From NCBI RefSeq assembly GCF_001280005.1, contig NZ_LGDW01000155.1:19644-83643 (forward strand): a DNA stretch of 64,000 nt, given 5' to 3'. Below, piece after piece: positions 8,398 to 16,818 of the stretch; the first letter of the stretch is position 1; every line of letters begins with the position of its first letter. Origin of the DNA: Streptomyces sp. NRRL WC-3618. GTDB taxonomy: Bacteria > Actinomycetota > Actinomycetes > Streptomycetales > Streptomycetaceae. Under the pieces are notes generated by a model. That model had not been told where the DNA came from. It was given only the letters and a program-made list of their open reading frames with translations, and searched no databases. The position numbers were made by a program, and so were the translations under genes.

Positions 8398-9397
8398 TGA
8401 GTGGCACCGGCACCGGCACCGGCACCCGTATCCGCGAACTCGTCGTCACCCCCATCGCGTTCGGCGACCCGCCGCTGCTGCTCAACGCCGACGGTGTGCA
8501 CGAGCCGCTCGCCCTGCGCTGCGTCCTCCAACTCGTCCTGGAGGACGGCACGGTGGGCCTCGGTGAGTCGCCCGGCGGCAGTGCCCGCCTCGAGCGGCTC
8601 CAGTCGGCCGCCAAGGCGGTCGTCGGCATGGACGTCTTCGACACGACCGCCGTCGCCGCCGCGATCGACGCCGTCCTGGCGCCGACGGTGCCCCGGTCCC
8701 ACGACCGCGGCTGGGCCACGTCGGCCGTCGAGGTCGCCTGTCTAGACGCCCAGGGCAAGCTGCTCGGCCGCCCGGTCAGCGACCTGCTCGGCGGCCGGGT
8801 CCGGGACGCCGTGCCGTTCGCCGCGTACCTCTTCTACAAGTGGGCCGAACACCCCGCCCTCGACGGCCGTGAGGCCATCGGTGACGAATGGGGCGAGGCC
8901 CTCGATCCGGCCGGGGTCGTCGAACAGGCCAGGCTGATGCGACAGCGGTACGGATTCACCTCGTTCAAGCTCAAGGGCGGTGTCTTCCCGCCCGACGAGG
9001 AGATCGCCGCGATGCGGGCGCTCGCCGAGGCCTTCCCCGGACACCCGCTGCGTCTCGACCCCAACACCGCCTGGAATCCATGCACTCCAACTCGCACCTG
9101 GGCATCAGCCTCGCCGCGATGACCCACGTCGGCGCCGCCGTCCCCAACCTCGCGCACTCCTGCGACACGCACTACCCGTGGAACTCGGCCGACGACGTGA
9201 TCGTCCCCGGCGTCATCGAGGTCCGCGACGGCGCGGTGAAGGTGCCGACCGGCCCCGGTCTGGGCGTCGAGCTCGACCCCGCCGCCCTCGACCGGGCCCA
9301 CCGCCGCTACCTCGACTCCGGGATACGGGACCGGGACGACACCGGGTACATGCGGCGGATCCGGCCGGAGTACGAGCGGCGCCTGCCGCGCTGGTGA
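8398..9397 (+). pseudogene. Glucarate dehydratase-like gene with internal frameshifting deletion
   Basis: The first part (8398-9074) reads as an enolase-superfamily glucarate dehydratase N-terminal lid and half barrel, with FKLKGG (the KxK catalytic element) and DPNTAW. At about 9075 the frame jumps: the family continuation MHSNSHLGISLAAMTH, containing the expected catalytic His, is found one frame over from 9080 to the stop at 9397. Roughly 110-125 residues that should lie between (metal ligands after the first Asp and the opposite-face acid/base) are gone, and the deletion is not a multiple of three. AGGAG precedes the ATG at 8398; the gene follows kdgD closely. Confidence 0.85.
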
Positions 9398-9446
9398 GAG
9401 CGGGCGAGGAGAAGAAGGCGTCGGGTGGCAGGCGGCGTCCAGGACC

Positions 9447-9452
9447 TAGACT
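9447..9452 (+). promoter_or_regulatory. -10 box for leaderless PPOX gene
   Basis: TAGACT ends 7 nt before the ATG at 9460, matching the TANNNT pattern of Streptomyces leaderless promoters. No Shine-Dalgarno sequence is present. Confidence 0.5.
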
Positions 9453-9459
9453 CCCGCCC

Positions 9460-9846
9460 ATGGACGACACCAGCACCCTGGACCGGCTCGGCGCGGGCAA
9501 GTACCTGCTGATCACCAGCTACCGCAAGAACGGCACGTCCGTCGCCACCCCGGTCTGGGTGGTGCGGGACGGGGACGCGCTCGGCGCCTGGTCGGCGGCG
9601 GACGCGTGGAAGGTGAAGCGGATCCGCAACCGCGCCGACGTCCTCGTCGGCCCCTGCGACGTCCGTGGCAACCCGACCGGCGACTCGGTCCCCGCCACCG
9701 CCGAGATCCTCGGCCAGAGCGCGACCGACGTCTACCGGCAGCTCCTCGCCCGCAAGTACGGCGTCCTGGGCCGGCTCACCCTGTTCGGCAGCCGGCTGCG
9801 GCGCGGAAGGACGGGCACGGTCGGCATCCGGATCACTCTCGTCTAG
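9460..9846 (+). CDS. PPOX-class (F420-type) oxidoreductase
   Basis: Protein of 128 aa with the split-barrel flavin/F420 fold of the pyridoxamine-phosphate-oxidase-like family: LGAGKYLLITSYRKNGTSVATPVWVV, then DAWKVKRIRNRADVLVGPCDVRGNPTG. This pattern is typical of actinobacterial PPOX-class F420-dependent enzymes; substrates are generally unknown. The start is supported by the -10 box alone. A strong hairpin follows 6 bases after the stop, so it is monocistronic. Confidence 0.8.
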   Translation: MDDTSTLDRLGAGKYLLITSYRKNGTSVATPVWVVRDGDALGAWSAADAWKVKRIRNRADVLVGPCDVRGNPTGDSVPATAEILGQSATDVYRQLLARKYGVLGRLTLFGSRLRRGRTGTVGIRITLV

Positions 9847-9852
9847 AAACAG

Positions 9853-9896
9853 CTGAAGGTGGGACCGCCCCGCAGGGGAAGCGGCCCCACCTTCAG
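9853..9896 (+). terminator. Terminator hairpin after PPOX gene
   Basis: CTGAAGGTGGGACCGC (9853-9868) pairs with GCGGCCCCACCTTCAG (9881-9896) with a single mismatch. It separates the PPOX gene from the convergent hydrolase gene. Confidence 0.75.
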
Positions 9897-9937
9897 TGAC
9901 GCGCAAGGGACTTCGCGTCCTGTTCGCGTCCTACGCC

Positions 9938-12745
9938 CTACGAGGCGTCCAGCACCGTCCCGGTGAACTCCGGACCCGGGGTCGGGTCCCCGGTCTCGTC
10001 GTCGAAGGTCACCTGCCGCAACCGCAGCGACTCCGCCGGCTCAGCCACGCTGTCGGCGACCGTCGGCACACTCAGCTCCGCGCTCAGCGAGCCCGACGGG
10101 ATGTTCACCCACAGGTTGAGCTCCTCGATCGAGGACAACGGCCGCGCCGGCAGCGGTGACTGACCGGAGACGTTCGTCAGCCACGTCGGGTCGACGTCCG
10201 TGGTGGACAGTTCCGTGCCACCGGTGACCGGGAGTACCTCCAAGACCGCGTTCATGTCGGGGCGGGCGGGCGCCGAGAGGGTCGCGCGCCAGGTGAGCGG
10301 CTTCCCCTCGGTGACCCGGTCCGCGACCGGGCTGACGGTGACCGTCGGCCGGGGATCGTCGTTCGCGACGGTCACCCCGCCGAGGTACGAGCCGATGACC
10401 GTGCCGCGCACCGCCTTCACGAACACGTAGTTCCAGGCGTCGTAGTCGAACAGGGTGTCGCCCTTGACCGTCACCGGCACGTCGATGCTCTGCTGGCCCG
10501 GACGCACCGTCACCAGTCGGCTCGTCACCGTTTCCGACCCGGCGGGCTGGACGTACACCCGGACCGTGCCGGCGCCCTGACCGGCGATCCGGACCGGCAT
10601 CCGGTAGACACGGGAGCCCGAGTCGCCCTCCTTGACGGTGAGCCGTCCGAGGTCGACGCGCGGCAGCGCGGCGGCGCGTACCGCCGGGGTACCCGGTCGC
10701 CAGCCCCAGGTGTCGATGAGCCAGGCCTGTCCGGCGCGGCTGCGGGGAGTCAGCTCCACGCTGCGCACCTTGCGCAGGTCGACTCCGGCCGGGGCGGCGG
10801 CGGACAGCGGTACGCGGACCTCCCGCGCCCAGTACGAGGCCGTCCGCTTGCTTCCGGGCAGTCCGTCGACGCGGACCCGGCCGAGTGTGGCGCGCTTGCC
10901 GGCGGTGTCGGTGACGGACACGTCCAGCTGGGTACCGGTGGTGTTGGGCGGCACGACGACCCGCAGTGCGAGGGCCTTGGCGCCCTTGAGGGAGACCGGT
11001 CGCGCGGGGGTGACTCGCACCGGGGTACCCGGCTGCGACCACTTGACGGCGACCGCCCGGCGGCCCACCTCCCGCTGCGTCATCCAGCTCGCGAAGTGCG
11101 GGGACTGACCGGCGTCCGGGGCCAGGCAGCTGACCGAGAGACGGTCGTCGATGGCCGAGCAGAGCCGTCCGCCGGCGCCCTGCACGGTCACCGCGCCGTC
11201 CGGCAGGATGCCGGCCGAACGGTTCGCGCCCACCGCGTGCGTCAGGACACGCGCCGGGTCGGCCGACGGCGCCCGCCGGCCGGAGCCGTCGAGCAGCGGA
11301 CGTACCCGGTCATCGCCCGCGACGAACAGCCGGGCCGCCGCCGCGATGTAGGAGGCGCCCGCCTTGTGCTGCTGGTCGGGGGTCAGCCGGGTCCTGGTGC
11401 CCATGTCGCACAGCGGGTCACGCTGGTCCGGGTCCGGCCAGAAGTCGTCTTCCGCCGGTGCCTGCGCCTGCCTGGGCGTCCACTCGCTGTTGAAGTAGTT
11501 GTGGTTGGCGCCGATCACATACACCGCGCTGTGCAGGGCGGTGCCGCTGCTGATCCCACGGGTGCCGTCCACGGCCAACTCGCCCTGGAGATCGGACACA
11601 TCGCCGTCACAGCCCGGCAGAATCGTCATCGACGGCACATCGGCGACCGGGTTCTGCCCGAAGATCGTCGGGCCGATGAGGACGGTGCCCCGGATGTTCC
11701 AGCGCACCGCGCCGTGGTATCCGTCCTGGTCGGCGGGCGGCCGGTACAGGCTGTCCATCGCGGCGCGGTTCACGCCTTCGCCGCCGCGCGAGTGACCGAC
11801 CAGCAGCACCCGGGAGAGGTCGGCGGGCGGTGCGCTGCGGACGATCGCGGGCGCCGAGGGCCGGTGTGCCATCCAGTCGGCCCAGTGGGCGAGATGCTGC
11901 CGTACGAGGGAGGAGCGGGCCTGGGCCCCGGCGTCCTCGAGCGGGGCGTCCTGGGCGTTGATGCCGTTGGCGGAGATCGACACCGTCACGTATCCCTGCG
12001 ACGCCAGGAGCTTCTGGTCGCGCAGATAACCCCGGTAGCTCGGGATCTGCTTCTCGCCGGCCGGGCAGGGCCACGCGCCGCTGACATCGTTGCCGCCGGG
12101 CTTGTAGCAGGTGGAGTGGCGTCCGTGCAGGAACAACGCGAGCGGCCTGCGGCCGGTGGTCCCGGTCGGCGCGACCACCACGGCCTTCATCTCCACCGGC
12201 ACGGCCATCCCGGGCAGCTTCACCGAGTCGAGCGTGTACTCGCCCGAGACCGTACGGTACGAGCCCGGCTTGCCGGGGTCGACGGGGTTCGCCGGCTCCG
12301 GGGCGGGCAGCGTGACCGGCGCGCGTCGTCCGCTCGGCGCCGCCGCCTGTCCGGCCGCGTCCAACCGGCGTCCACCGGCGAGTACTTGGAGGTCCGAGAA
12401 CGCCTTGGCTCCCTTGAGCCCGGTGGCCTTCAGGGCCTCTTCCAGCGGGAGCCGGTACGTCCGGCCGTCCTTCGCGGCGACGGGCCGGCCGAGCAACTGG
12501 TCGCCCGCGTAGAACTCGACACGCGCGTCACCCATCGGTACCGGTCTGCCGGAACGCCACTCGAGCTGCCGCTGCGCACCGTCACCGGTGAACTGCCAGC
12601 CCGAGGGCAGCTGTTCGTCGGCCGCCACCCCGGACCGGGTCGGCTGCTGCGCCTGCGCCCCGACGGGTGATCCCGCCACCACCGCGAGTACCGCCGCAGC
12701 GGTGACCCATATTCGCCGCGCACGTAGCAACGGTCTCCTCCTCAT
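9938..12745 (-). CDS. Large secreted alpha/beta hydrolase with Calx-beta-like C-terminus
   Basis: Protein of 935 aa. A signal peptide (RRRPLLRARR, hydrophobic core, cut after AQA near residue 32) is followed by a poorly defined N-terminal domain. The alpha/beta hydrolase core has FLHGRHSTCY (oxyanion side) and the nucleophile elbow GHSRGGEG near residue 300, a later Asp/His supply (PGCDGDVSDLQG; GANHNYFN), then jelly-roll and Calx-beta-like modules (EGDSGSRVYRMPV...; TVTVSPVADRVTEGKPLTW). The overall plan fits a secreted esterase or lipase-like enzyme acting on a polymer. No substrate can be named. AAGGGG lies just before the ATG. It appears monocistronic. Confidence 0.8.
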   Translation of the reverse strand: MRRRPLLRARRIWVTAAAVLAVVAGSPVGAQAQQPTRSGVAADEQLPSGWQFTGDGAQRQLEWRSGRPVPMGDARVEFYAGDQLLGRPVAAKDGRTYRLPLEEALKATGLKGAKAFSDLQVLAGGRRLDAAGQAAAPSGRRAPVTLPAPEPANPVDPGKPGSYRTVSGEYTLDSVKLPGMAVPVEMKAVVVAPTGTTGRRPLALFLHGRHSTCYKPGGNDVSGAWPCPAGEKQIPSYRGYLRDQKLLASQGYVTVSISANGINAQDAPLEDAGAQARSSLVRQHLAHWADWMAHRPSAPAIVRSAPPADLSRVLLVGHSRGGEGVNRAAMDSLYRPPADQDGYHGAVRWNIRGTVLIGPTIFGQNPVADVPSMTILPGCDGDVSDLQGELAVDGTRGISSGTALHSAVYVIGANHNYFNSEWTPRQAQAPAEDDFWPDPDQRDPLCDMGTRTRLTPDQQHKAGASYIAAAARLFVAGDDRVRPLLDGSGRRAPSADPARVLTHAVGANRSAGILPDGAVTVQGAGGRLCSAIDDRLSVSCLAPDAGQSPHFASWMTQREVGRRAVAVKWSQPGTPVRVTPARPVSLKGAKALALRVVVPPNTTGTQLDVSVTDTAGKRATLGRVRVDGLPGSKRTASYWAREVRVPLSAAAPAGVDLRKVRSVELTPRSRAGQAWLIDTWGWRPGTPAVRAAALPRVDLGRLTVKEGDSGSRVYRMPVRIAGQGAGTVRVYVQPAGSETVTSRLVTVRPGQQSIDVPVTVKGDTLFDYDAWNYVFVKAVRGTVIGSYLGGVTVANDDPRPTVTVSPVADRVTEGKPLTWRATLSAPARPDMNAVLEVLPVTGGTELSTTDVDPTWLTNVSGQSPLPARPLSSIEELNLWVNIPSGSLSAELSVPTVADSVAEPAESLRLRQVTFDDETGDPTPGPEFTGTVLDAS

Positions 12746-12912
12746 GCCCCTTGCTCAGGAGCCGCGGATTCCCGACAGCCCCTCTTGCCCCGGAGGACGG
12801 GATCAAGGACCTGTGGGTTGCCTGTGGAGGACGATCAATGGCGGTGCGTATCAAGGTGGTTGGCGAGGCGCGGAACAGGCACGCCGTCAGGGCGGCAGAA
12901 GGTGGCGATATG

Positions 12913-13323
12913 TCAGATCCAGGCCCGGTACGGCTCGTCCAGGAGCTGGAACACCGGTTCACCGCGCACGGGGTCCTTCGCGGTGGACAGCCGGACCCGG
13001 TCCCCGCTGTGGATGCCGACGGCCGGGCCCATCACCCGGCCGCGTACGACGAAGCCCTCGGCCATCTCGACCAGCGACACATTGCGCGCGGCCGGCGTGT
13101 TCCGGTTGACCACCGTGGCGTGCCGGACGGTGCCCGCGCCCTCGCTGCGCTCCGTACGCAGGTCACTGCCCCCGCAGACCGGGCACAGCAGCCGGTGGTA
13201 CATCGCGGTGGCACACCAGCCGCAGCGCTGGAAGACAAGAGTGTTCGTGGAGGCCGGGGCGTCGAGCAACCCCGTGGCGGAGCCGCCGACCGGCGGACGC
13301 GTGGCGCCTGGTGAGTGGTACAC
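12913..13323 (-). CDS. DUF35 / zinc-ribbon OB-fold protein
   Basis: Protein of 136 aa. A zinc ribbon of two Cys pairs (CGWC and CPVC, about residues 34-50) is followed by an OB fold with TVVNRN and GRVMGP. In known systems such proteins bind acyl-CoA and partner with thiolases (lipid-transfer/acetyl-CoA acetyltransferases) in lipid or sterol metabolism. No thiolase is adjacent here. A GGCACTCAGTG motif is found 80 bases upstream and again before the neighbouring TetR gene, so it is probably the target of that repressor. Confidence 0.82.
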   Translation of the reverse strand: MYHSPGATRPPVGGSATGLLDAPASTNTLVFQRCGWCATAMYHRLLCPVCGGSDLRTERSEGAGTVRHATVVNRNTPAARNVSLVEMAEGFVVRGRVMGPAVGIHSGDRVRLSTAKDPVRGEPVFQLLDEPYRAWI

Positions 13324-13401
13324 GGTGTCGTCTCCCTGCGCTCGGGCTGATCCGAAGTGCGTGCGCGGTGCGCCGTGCCACCGTGCACGGCCTCAGGGTA
13401 T

Positions 13402-13415
13402 GGCACTCAGTGTCA
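13402..13415. promoter_or_regulatory. Putative TetR operator upstream of DUF35 gene
   Basis: GGCACTCAGTGTCA, sharing TGGCACTCAGTG with the site before the TetR gene. It lies about 80 bases upstream of the DUF35 start and between the two leftward genes. Confidence 0.55.
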
Positions 13416-13437
13416 CGCGTAAAGGTACTGCGTACCC

Positions 13438-14142
13438 TCAATCCTCCCGTGGAGTGGCGAGCGTCGACTCGATCTCCTGCACGACCCGCCACATCGGTGC
13501 CCCACGCCGCGAGATGACGACCACCACGTCCTCGGACCCGGGTTCGGGCGTGTCCCGGCCGGGAGTCGCGGACGGAGTGCCGAAGGTGGCCTTCACGTAG
13601 TCCAGGGCGTGATCGACGGCCGTGGTCACGTCGCCGTGTCCGTCCGAGCGCAGCCACGAACGCAGCGCGTTGTTGTGGGCCGCGACGACGGCCGCCGCGA
13701 TCACGTCGGCCTGGAGCGTCCCGTCGGGCCGGCCGGCGAAACGCCCGCGCAGATACGCGGCCAGGGCGCGCTCGTACCGCCAGACCACCGACAGTTCGGA
13801 CGCGCGCAGCCCGGGGACCTTCTTGGTGAGGCGGTAGCGCTGAACGGAGAAGGCCGGGTTCTCGGCGTACATGAGCAGTACCCTGCGGGCGGCGGCGCAG
13901 ACCCGCCCGACCGGTTCCGCGTCCTCGGTGCTGTCGGCGAGGTAGGAGGTCATGTCGGCCAGGCACCGCTCGTGGTCGGGGAAGACCACGTCCTCCTTGG
14001 CGGGGAAGTAGCGGAAGAAGGAGCGGCGCCCCACCCCGGCCAGCGCCACAATGTCGTCCACGGTCGTCTGCTCGTAGCCCCGCTCCAGGAACAACTGGAA
14101 GGCCGCCGCGACCAGGGCGTCCCGCATGGGCGGTTTGGTCAT
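13438..14142 (-). CDS. TetR family transcriptional regulator
   Basis: Protein of 234 aa. The N-terminal HTH is canonical (residues 8-55: DALVAAAFQLFLERGYEQTTVDDIVALAGVG then RRSFFRYFPAKEDVVF), followed by an all-helical ligand domain with a Trp-rich helix. The first ATG at 14142 gives the normal N-terminus; a frame open further upstream would add 23 unrelated residues. TAGTTT ends 7 nt before this ATG, so the mRNA is probably leaderless. Two palindromic sites lie just upstream, arguing for autoregulation, and the same motif precedes the downstream DUF35 gene. Confidence 0.85.
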   Translation of the reverse strand: MTKPPMRDALVAAAFQLFLERGYEQTTVDDIVALAGVGRRSFFRYFPAKEDVVFPDHERCLADMTSYLADSTEDAEPVGRVCAAARRVLLMYAENPAFSVQRYRLTKKVPGLRASELSVVWRYERALAAYLRGRFAGRPDGTLQADVIAAAVVAAHNNALRSWLRSDGHGDVTTAVDHALDYVKATFGTPSATPGRDTPEPGSEDVVVVISRRGAPMWRVVQEIESTLATPRED

Positions 14143-14149
14143 GAACGGG

Positions 14150-14155
14150 AAACTA
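14150..14155 (-). promoter_or_regulatory. -10 box of the TetR gene
   Basis: On the minus strand TAGTTT ends 7 nt before the ATG at 14142. The operator-like palindrome at 14175-14186 falls in the -35 region. Confidence 0.5.
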
Positions 14156-14174
14156 GCATCAGACCGAGACCGAT

Positions 14175-14213
14175 GGCACTCAGTGCGCTCGGTATGGGGA
14201 ACTGAGTGCACTT
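14175..14213. promoter_or_regulatory. Pair of putative TetR operators
   Basis: GGCACTCAGTGC (14175-14186) contains the perfect palindrome GCACT-C-AGTGC. A second related element, ACTGAGTGCACT, begins 26 bases from the first (14201-14212). The first overlaps the -35 zone of the TetR promoter, the place expected for an autorepressor site. Confidence 0.6.
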
Positions 14214-14442
14214 CCGATCCCGCCGACGGTTCACGCGAGGCGCGGGATCAGCCGTGGCGGTGAGCCCGACCGGCGCCGCCTCCCGCCGACGGACACCGTG
14301 CTCCCCGTAAGCCGTGCCCTATGCACTGAACCCAGGGGCCCCCGCCCGCGTATCACTGCAAGGAGCCGTCGCGTCACCGTGCGCGGGCCGTCGCAGTTGG
14401 TACGCGGGGAACATCCGGGAACCCGCAGGGAAGGGGAGCAGA

Positions 14443-15117
14443 GTGTCGACACCGCCCGCTCCGGGCCGGCCGCAAGGCCGCCGACCCCTGGAGCCGACGC
14501 GCGTGGTGCGCCGTCGCCGAACCGAGGCACTGGCGCAGCTCATGCGGGAGCACGAGGAGGCGATGGCCGGAATCCCGGAGGGCTACGAGTTCGTGGACCT
14601 GCCCCGGCCCGCGCCCGGCGCCGAGGACGCGACGCAGGAACTGCCGCCCGTCAGCCGCCGCCGACGTGCCGAGCCGACTCAACGGACGCGCAGCGGCTTC
14701 GGGTTCGGCCCGAACCTGCGCCGCGCCGCCATCGGGGTCGCCGTCGGTGCGGCGGCCCTGGTCGGCTTCGCTGCGGCCCTGCTGGTCCCGGACAGAGCCG
14801 AGGGTGAGGAGGTCCGGCCGGCGCCCCAGGCCGTCGTCCCCGCCACGGTCCCCACCCCGTCGCCACCGGCACCGGCCGACCCGGACGGCGCCGGCACCCT
14901 GCGGGAAGGGGACAGCGGCGCCGAGGTGGCCGAGTTGCAGCAACGTCTGCTGCGTATCCCGGACGTCTACACCGGCGGCGCCACGAGCGGCAGTTACGAC
15001 ACCGCCCTCACCGAGGCGGTGGCCCGCTTCCAGCTCTGGTACGGCATCCGCGGCGACGAGTCCGGCGTCTACGGCGACGACACGCGTAAGGACCTGGAGT
15101 CCCGTACGGGGTCCTGA
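14443..15117 (+). CDS. Membrane-anchored peptidoglycan-binding protein
   Basis: Protein of 224 aa from a GTG with AAGGGGAG 5 nt upstream. A basic, Pro-rich cytoplasmic region (1-80) leads to one membrane helix (about 87-105; AAIGVAVGAAALVGFAAALLV), a Pro/Ala linker and a C-terminal PG_binding_1 domain (LREGDSGAEVAELQQRLLRI ... GSYDTALTEAVARFQ...YGDDTRKDLE). There is no catalytic domain, so it is likely a cell-wall sensor or anchor. An earlier in-frame ATG exists but lacks an RBS and would extend through non-conserved sequence. Confidence 0.8.
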   Translation: MSTPPAPGRPQGRRPLEPTRVVRRRRTEALAQLMREHEEAMAGIPEGYEFVDLPRPAPGAEDATQELPPVSRRRRAEPTQRTRSGFGFGPNLRRAAIGVAVGAAALVGFAAALLVPDRAEGEEVRPAPQAVVPATVPTPSPPAPADPDGAGTLREGDSGAEVAELQQRLLRIPDVYTGGATSGSYDTALTEAVARFQLWYGIRGDESGVYGDDTRKDLESRTGS

Positions 15118-15147
15118 ACGGGCGCACCGGTCAGGCGGGCGGTGGGC

Positions 15148-15531
15148 TCAGCGGGCGGCGTGGGTGTCGACCAGGGCCTGGGTGACCGCGCGGATGCTGC
15201 GGGCGATGTGCTGGAGCTGGAGCACCTCGGCGGCGTACATCTTGATCGTGTGCTCGATGACCGACTCGCTCAGGCCGAGGCCGGGGAGGTCGGCGCGGGC
15301 CGTCTGGAGGGCGGTGCGGGCGACCCGGATCTCGTGCTGGACCTGGATGTGCGCGTGGCGGGCCAACAGGACGGGGTGGCGGATCAGCGTCGGGTAGCCG
15401 GCGTAGCGCGTCGGCACCAGCTCGCGCAGCCATTTGACCGCCGAGCGCTCCCAGTCGTAGCTGCCGGGGATCTTGACCTGGCAGGGCCAGTCCGGGCTGG
15501 TCCGCGTGGTCGTCATGGTCATCGTGGGCAT
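15148..15531 (-). CDS. Conserved hypothetical protein (127 aa)
   Basis: I do not recognise a named family. The protein starts MPTMTMTTTR, then DWPCQVKIPGSYDWERSAVKWLRELVPTRYAGY and two long amphipathic helices (HAHIQVQHEIRVARTALQTAR; IEHTIKMYAAEVLQLQHIARSI). No signal or membrane segment. It reads like a small soluble helical protein restricted to Streptomyces. Its leader contains a perfect 12-bp hairpin and, further up, an unusually AT-rich promoter-like tract, so expression may be specially controlled. Confidence 0.7.
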   Translation of the reverse strand: MPTMTMTTTRTSPDWPCQVKIPGSYDWERSAVKWLRELVPTRYAGYPTLIRHPVLLARHAHIQVQHEIRVARTALQTARADLPGLGLSESVIEHTIKMYAAEVLQLQHIARSIRAVTQALVDTHAAR

Positions 15532-15847
15532 GGATCGCTCCGGGTGTACGGCGCCGAAAGGTGGTGCGACGGGATGCAGCGGCCCCGGCCCAGGGGATGG
15601 CCGGGGCCGCAACGGGCGTTCGCACGGGCGACACCCGTCCGGACACCCGAGCGCCGACGCGGGTAGGAGACGGCGGCAGCGAGTGTGCGGGGCGTTGGAA
15701 CGAGTCCCGGGTCCCACCTGGACGCGATCCGTGAGCAGTATTTATATATGCCGTCCGGTTTGCAAGAAGTATAAAAAAATTCATGAACGGAACGGGATGA
15801 ATCCGGATGAAACCCCATACGCCCGGACGAGGACGCGGACGGCCGAC
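15532..15847. other. Intergenic region with AT-rich tract
   Basis: No gene seen in 316 bases. It holds the GC hairpin above and, at about 15735-15790, a run rich in A and T (including TATTTATATATG and a seven-A stretch) that stands out in this genome. On the minus strand TTGCAA followed after 15 nt by TAAATA could be a promoter for the 127-aa gene. Such tracts are also preferred by nucleoid proteins such as Lsr2. Confidence 0.5.
15579..15610 (-). promoter_or_regulatory. Perfect GC-rich hairpin in the leader of the 127-aa gene
   Basis: GCGGCCCCGGCC (15579-15590) and GGCCGGGGCCGC (15599-15610) form a 12-bp stem with an 8-nt loop, 48 nt before the ATG at 15531. In this position it could attenuate transcription or shape the leader; a plain terminator has no upstream gene to serve. 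Confidence 0.6.
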
Positions 15848-16795
15848 TTACTCCCGGAGGAAGAACTGATGGAGGTCGGCGCTCTGCTCGTATTCCTCCA
15901 GGCGCCCCTGTGTCCGCTCCGGATCTGCGTCCGTCATGGCCTGGAGCAGCGCCGCCGACAGCACCGCGGGCCCGGCGTACGAGTCGAACACCAGCCGGGA
16001 CCCCGTGCCGGTGGCGAAGGCGATGTCGGCCTCGTCGGCCAGCGGCCCGAGGGCGAGGTCGGTGATCAGGGCCACCCGCAACCCGGCCCGCCGGGCGACC
16101 TGCACCGCGGTGAGCGTCTCCTGCGCGTGCCGGGGCATGGAGAACGCCAGCACCCAGGTGCCCCCGGCGCCCCGGGACTGGAGAAGCGCGTCGTAGGCGA
16201 CACTGCCGCCCCGGGTCACCAGCCGGACGTCGGGGTGGATACGGCGGGCGGCATAGGCGAAGTACTCGGCCAACGACCCGGAGATACGCAGGCCGAGCAC
16301 GGTCAGCGGAGTCGAGCGCGACAGATTACGGCCGACCTCGATCACCCGGTCCGGGTCGGCGAAGTCCCGGCGCAGGTTCTCCAGGTTGGCGATCTCGGCG
16401 TCCACCGCCGCCTGGAGTTCGTTGCTCCGGTTCTCCTCCGCCGTGCCCGGCGCGCTCGCGAGGGTGCTGAGCGCGATGGCCTGGAGCCTCTCGCGCAGTG
16501 CCGGGTAGCCGCTGAAGCCGACGGCCGCCGCGAACCGCGTCACGGACGGCTGGCTCACTCCCACCCGGTCCGCCAGGTCGGTGATCGACAGGAACGCGGC
16601 CTCGGTGATGTGCTCGATCAGATACTGCGCGATGCGCCGCTGCCCGGGGGAGAGCCGAGGCCCGTCGAACAGCTCCCGCAGCCGGGAGGCCGGCGCCGCT
16701 TCCACCTCCGGGGCCGTCTTCCCCGAGGTGATGGCGGACGCCTGGGCGCGAGCCTGCTGCGGCGATGGCACCGATGTGCCTCGTTCGTCTCCCAC
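15848..16795 (-). CDS. MurR/RpiR family transcriptional regulator
   Basis: Protein of 315 aa from a GTG. The N-terminal HTH_6 domain (about 40-110) has the family pattern LSPGQRRIAQYLIEHITEAAFLSI and DLADRVGVSQPSVTRFAAAVGFSGYPALRERL. The C-terminal SIS sugar-phosphate domain covers about 150-290 (TVLGLRISGSLAEYFAYAARRI; AFSMPRHAQETL). The family senses phosphorylated sugars or related metabolites. TATGTT lies 8 nt before the GTG, suggesting its own leaderless promoter although the glycosyltransferase gene ends only 23 nt upstream. Confidence 0.87.
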   Translation of the reverse strand: MGDERGTSVPSPQQARAQASAITSGKTAPEVEAAPASRLRELFDGPRLSPGQRRIAQYLIEHITEAAFLSITDLADRVGVSQPSVTRFAAAVGFSGYPALRERLQAIALSTLASAPGTAEENRSNELQAAVDAEIANLENLRRDFADPDRVIEVGRNLSRSTPLTVLGLRISGSLAEYFAYAARRIHPDVRLVTRGGSVAYDALLQSRGAGGTWVLAFSMPRHAQETLTAVQVARRAGLRVALITDLALGPLADEADIAFATGTGSRLVFDSYAGPAVLSAALLQAMTDADPERTQGRLEEYEQSADLHQFFLRE

Positions 16796-16803
16796 AGCGA
16801 CTC

Positions 16804-16809
16804 AACATA
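16804..16809 (-). promoter_or_regulatory. -10 box of the RpiR gene
   Basis: TATGTT on the minus strand ends 8 nt before the GTG at 16795; no RBS is visible. Confidence 0.4.
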
Positions 16810-16818
16810 GCTCACCGT

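Larger units (their letters stand above)
14143..14442. other. Intergenic region, no gene seen
   Basis: About 300 bases between the divergent TetR and peptidoglycan-binding genes. Apart from the TetR promoter and operators at its left end I see no coding sequence, hairpin or RNA gene. The right end carries AAGGGGAG, the RBS of the next gene. Confidence 0.5.

Noticed and set aside
8403..8428. GGCACC-type tandem repeat
   Set aside because: It is inside the start of the glucarate dehydratase frame and encodes a Gly-Thr run; ordinary low-complexity coding sequence.
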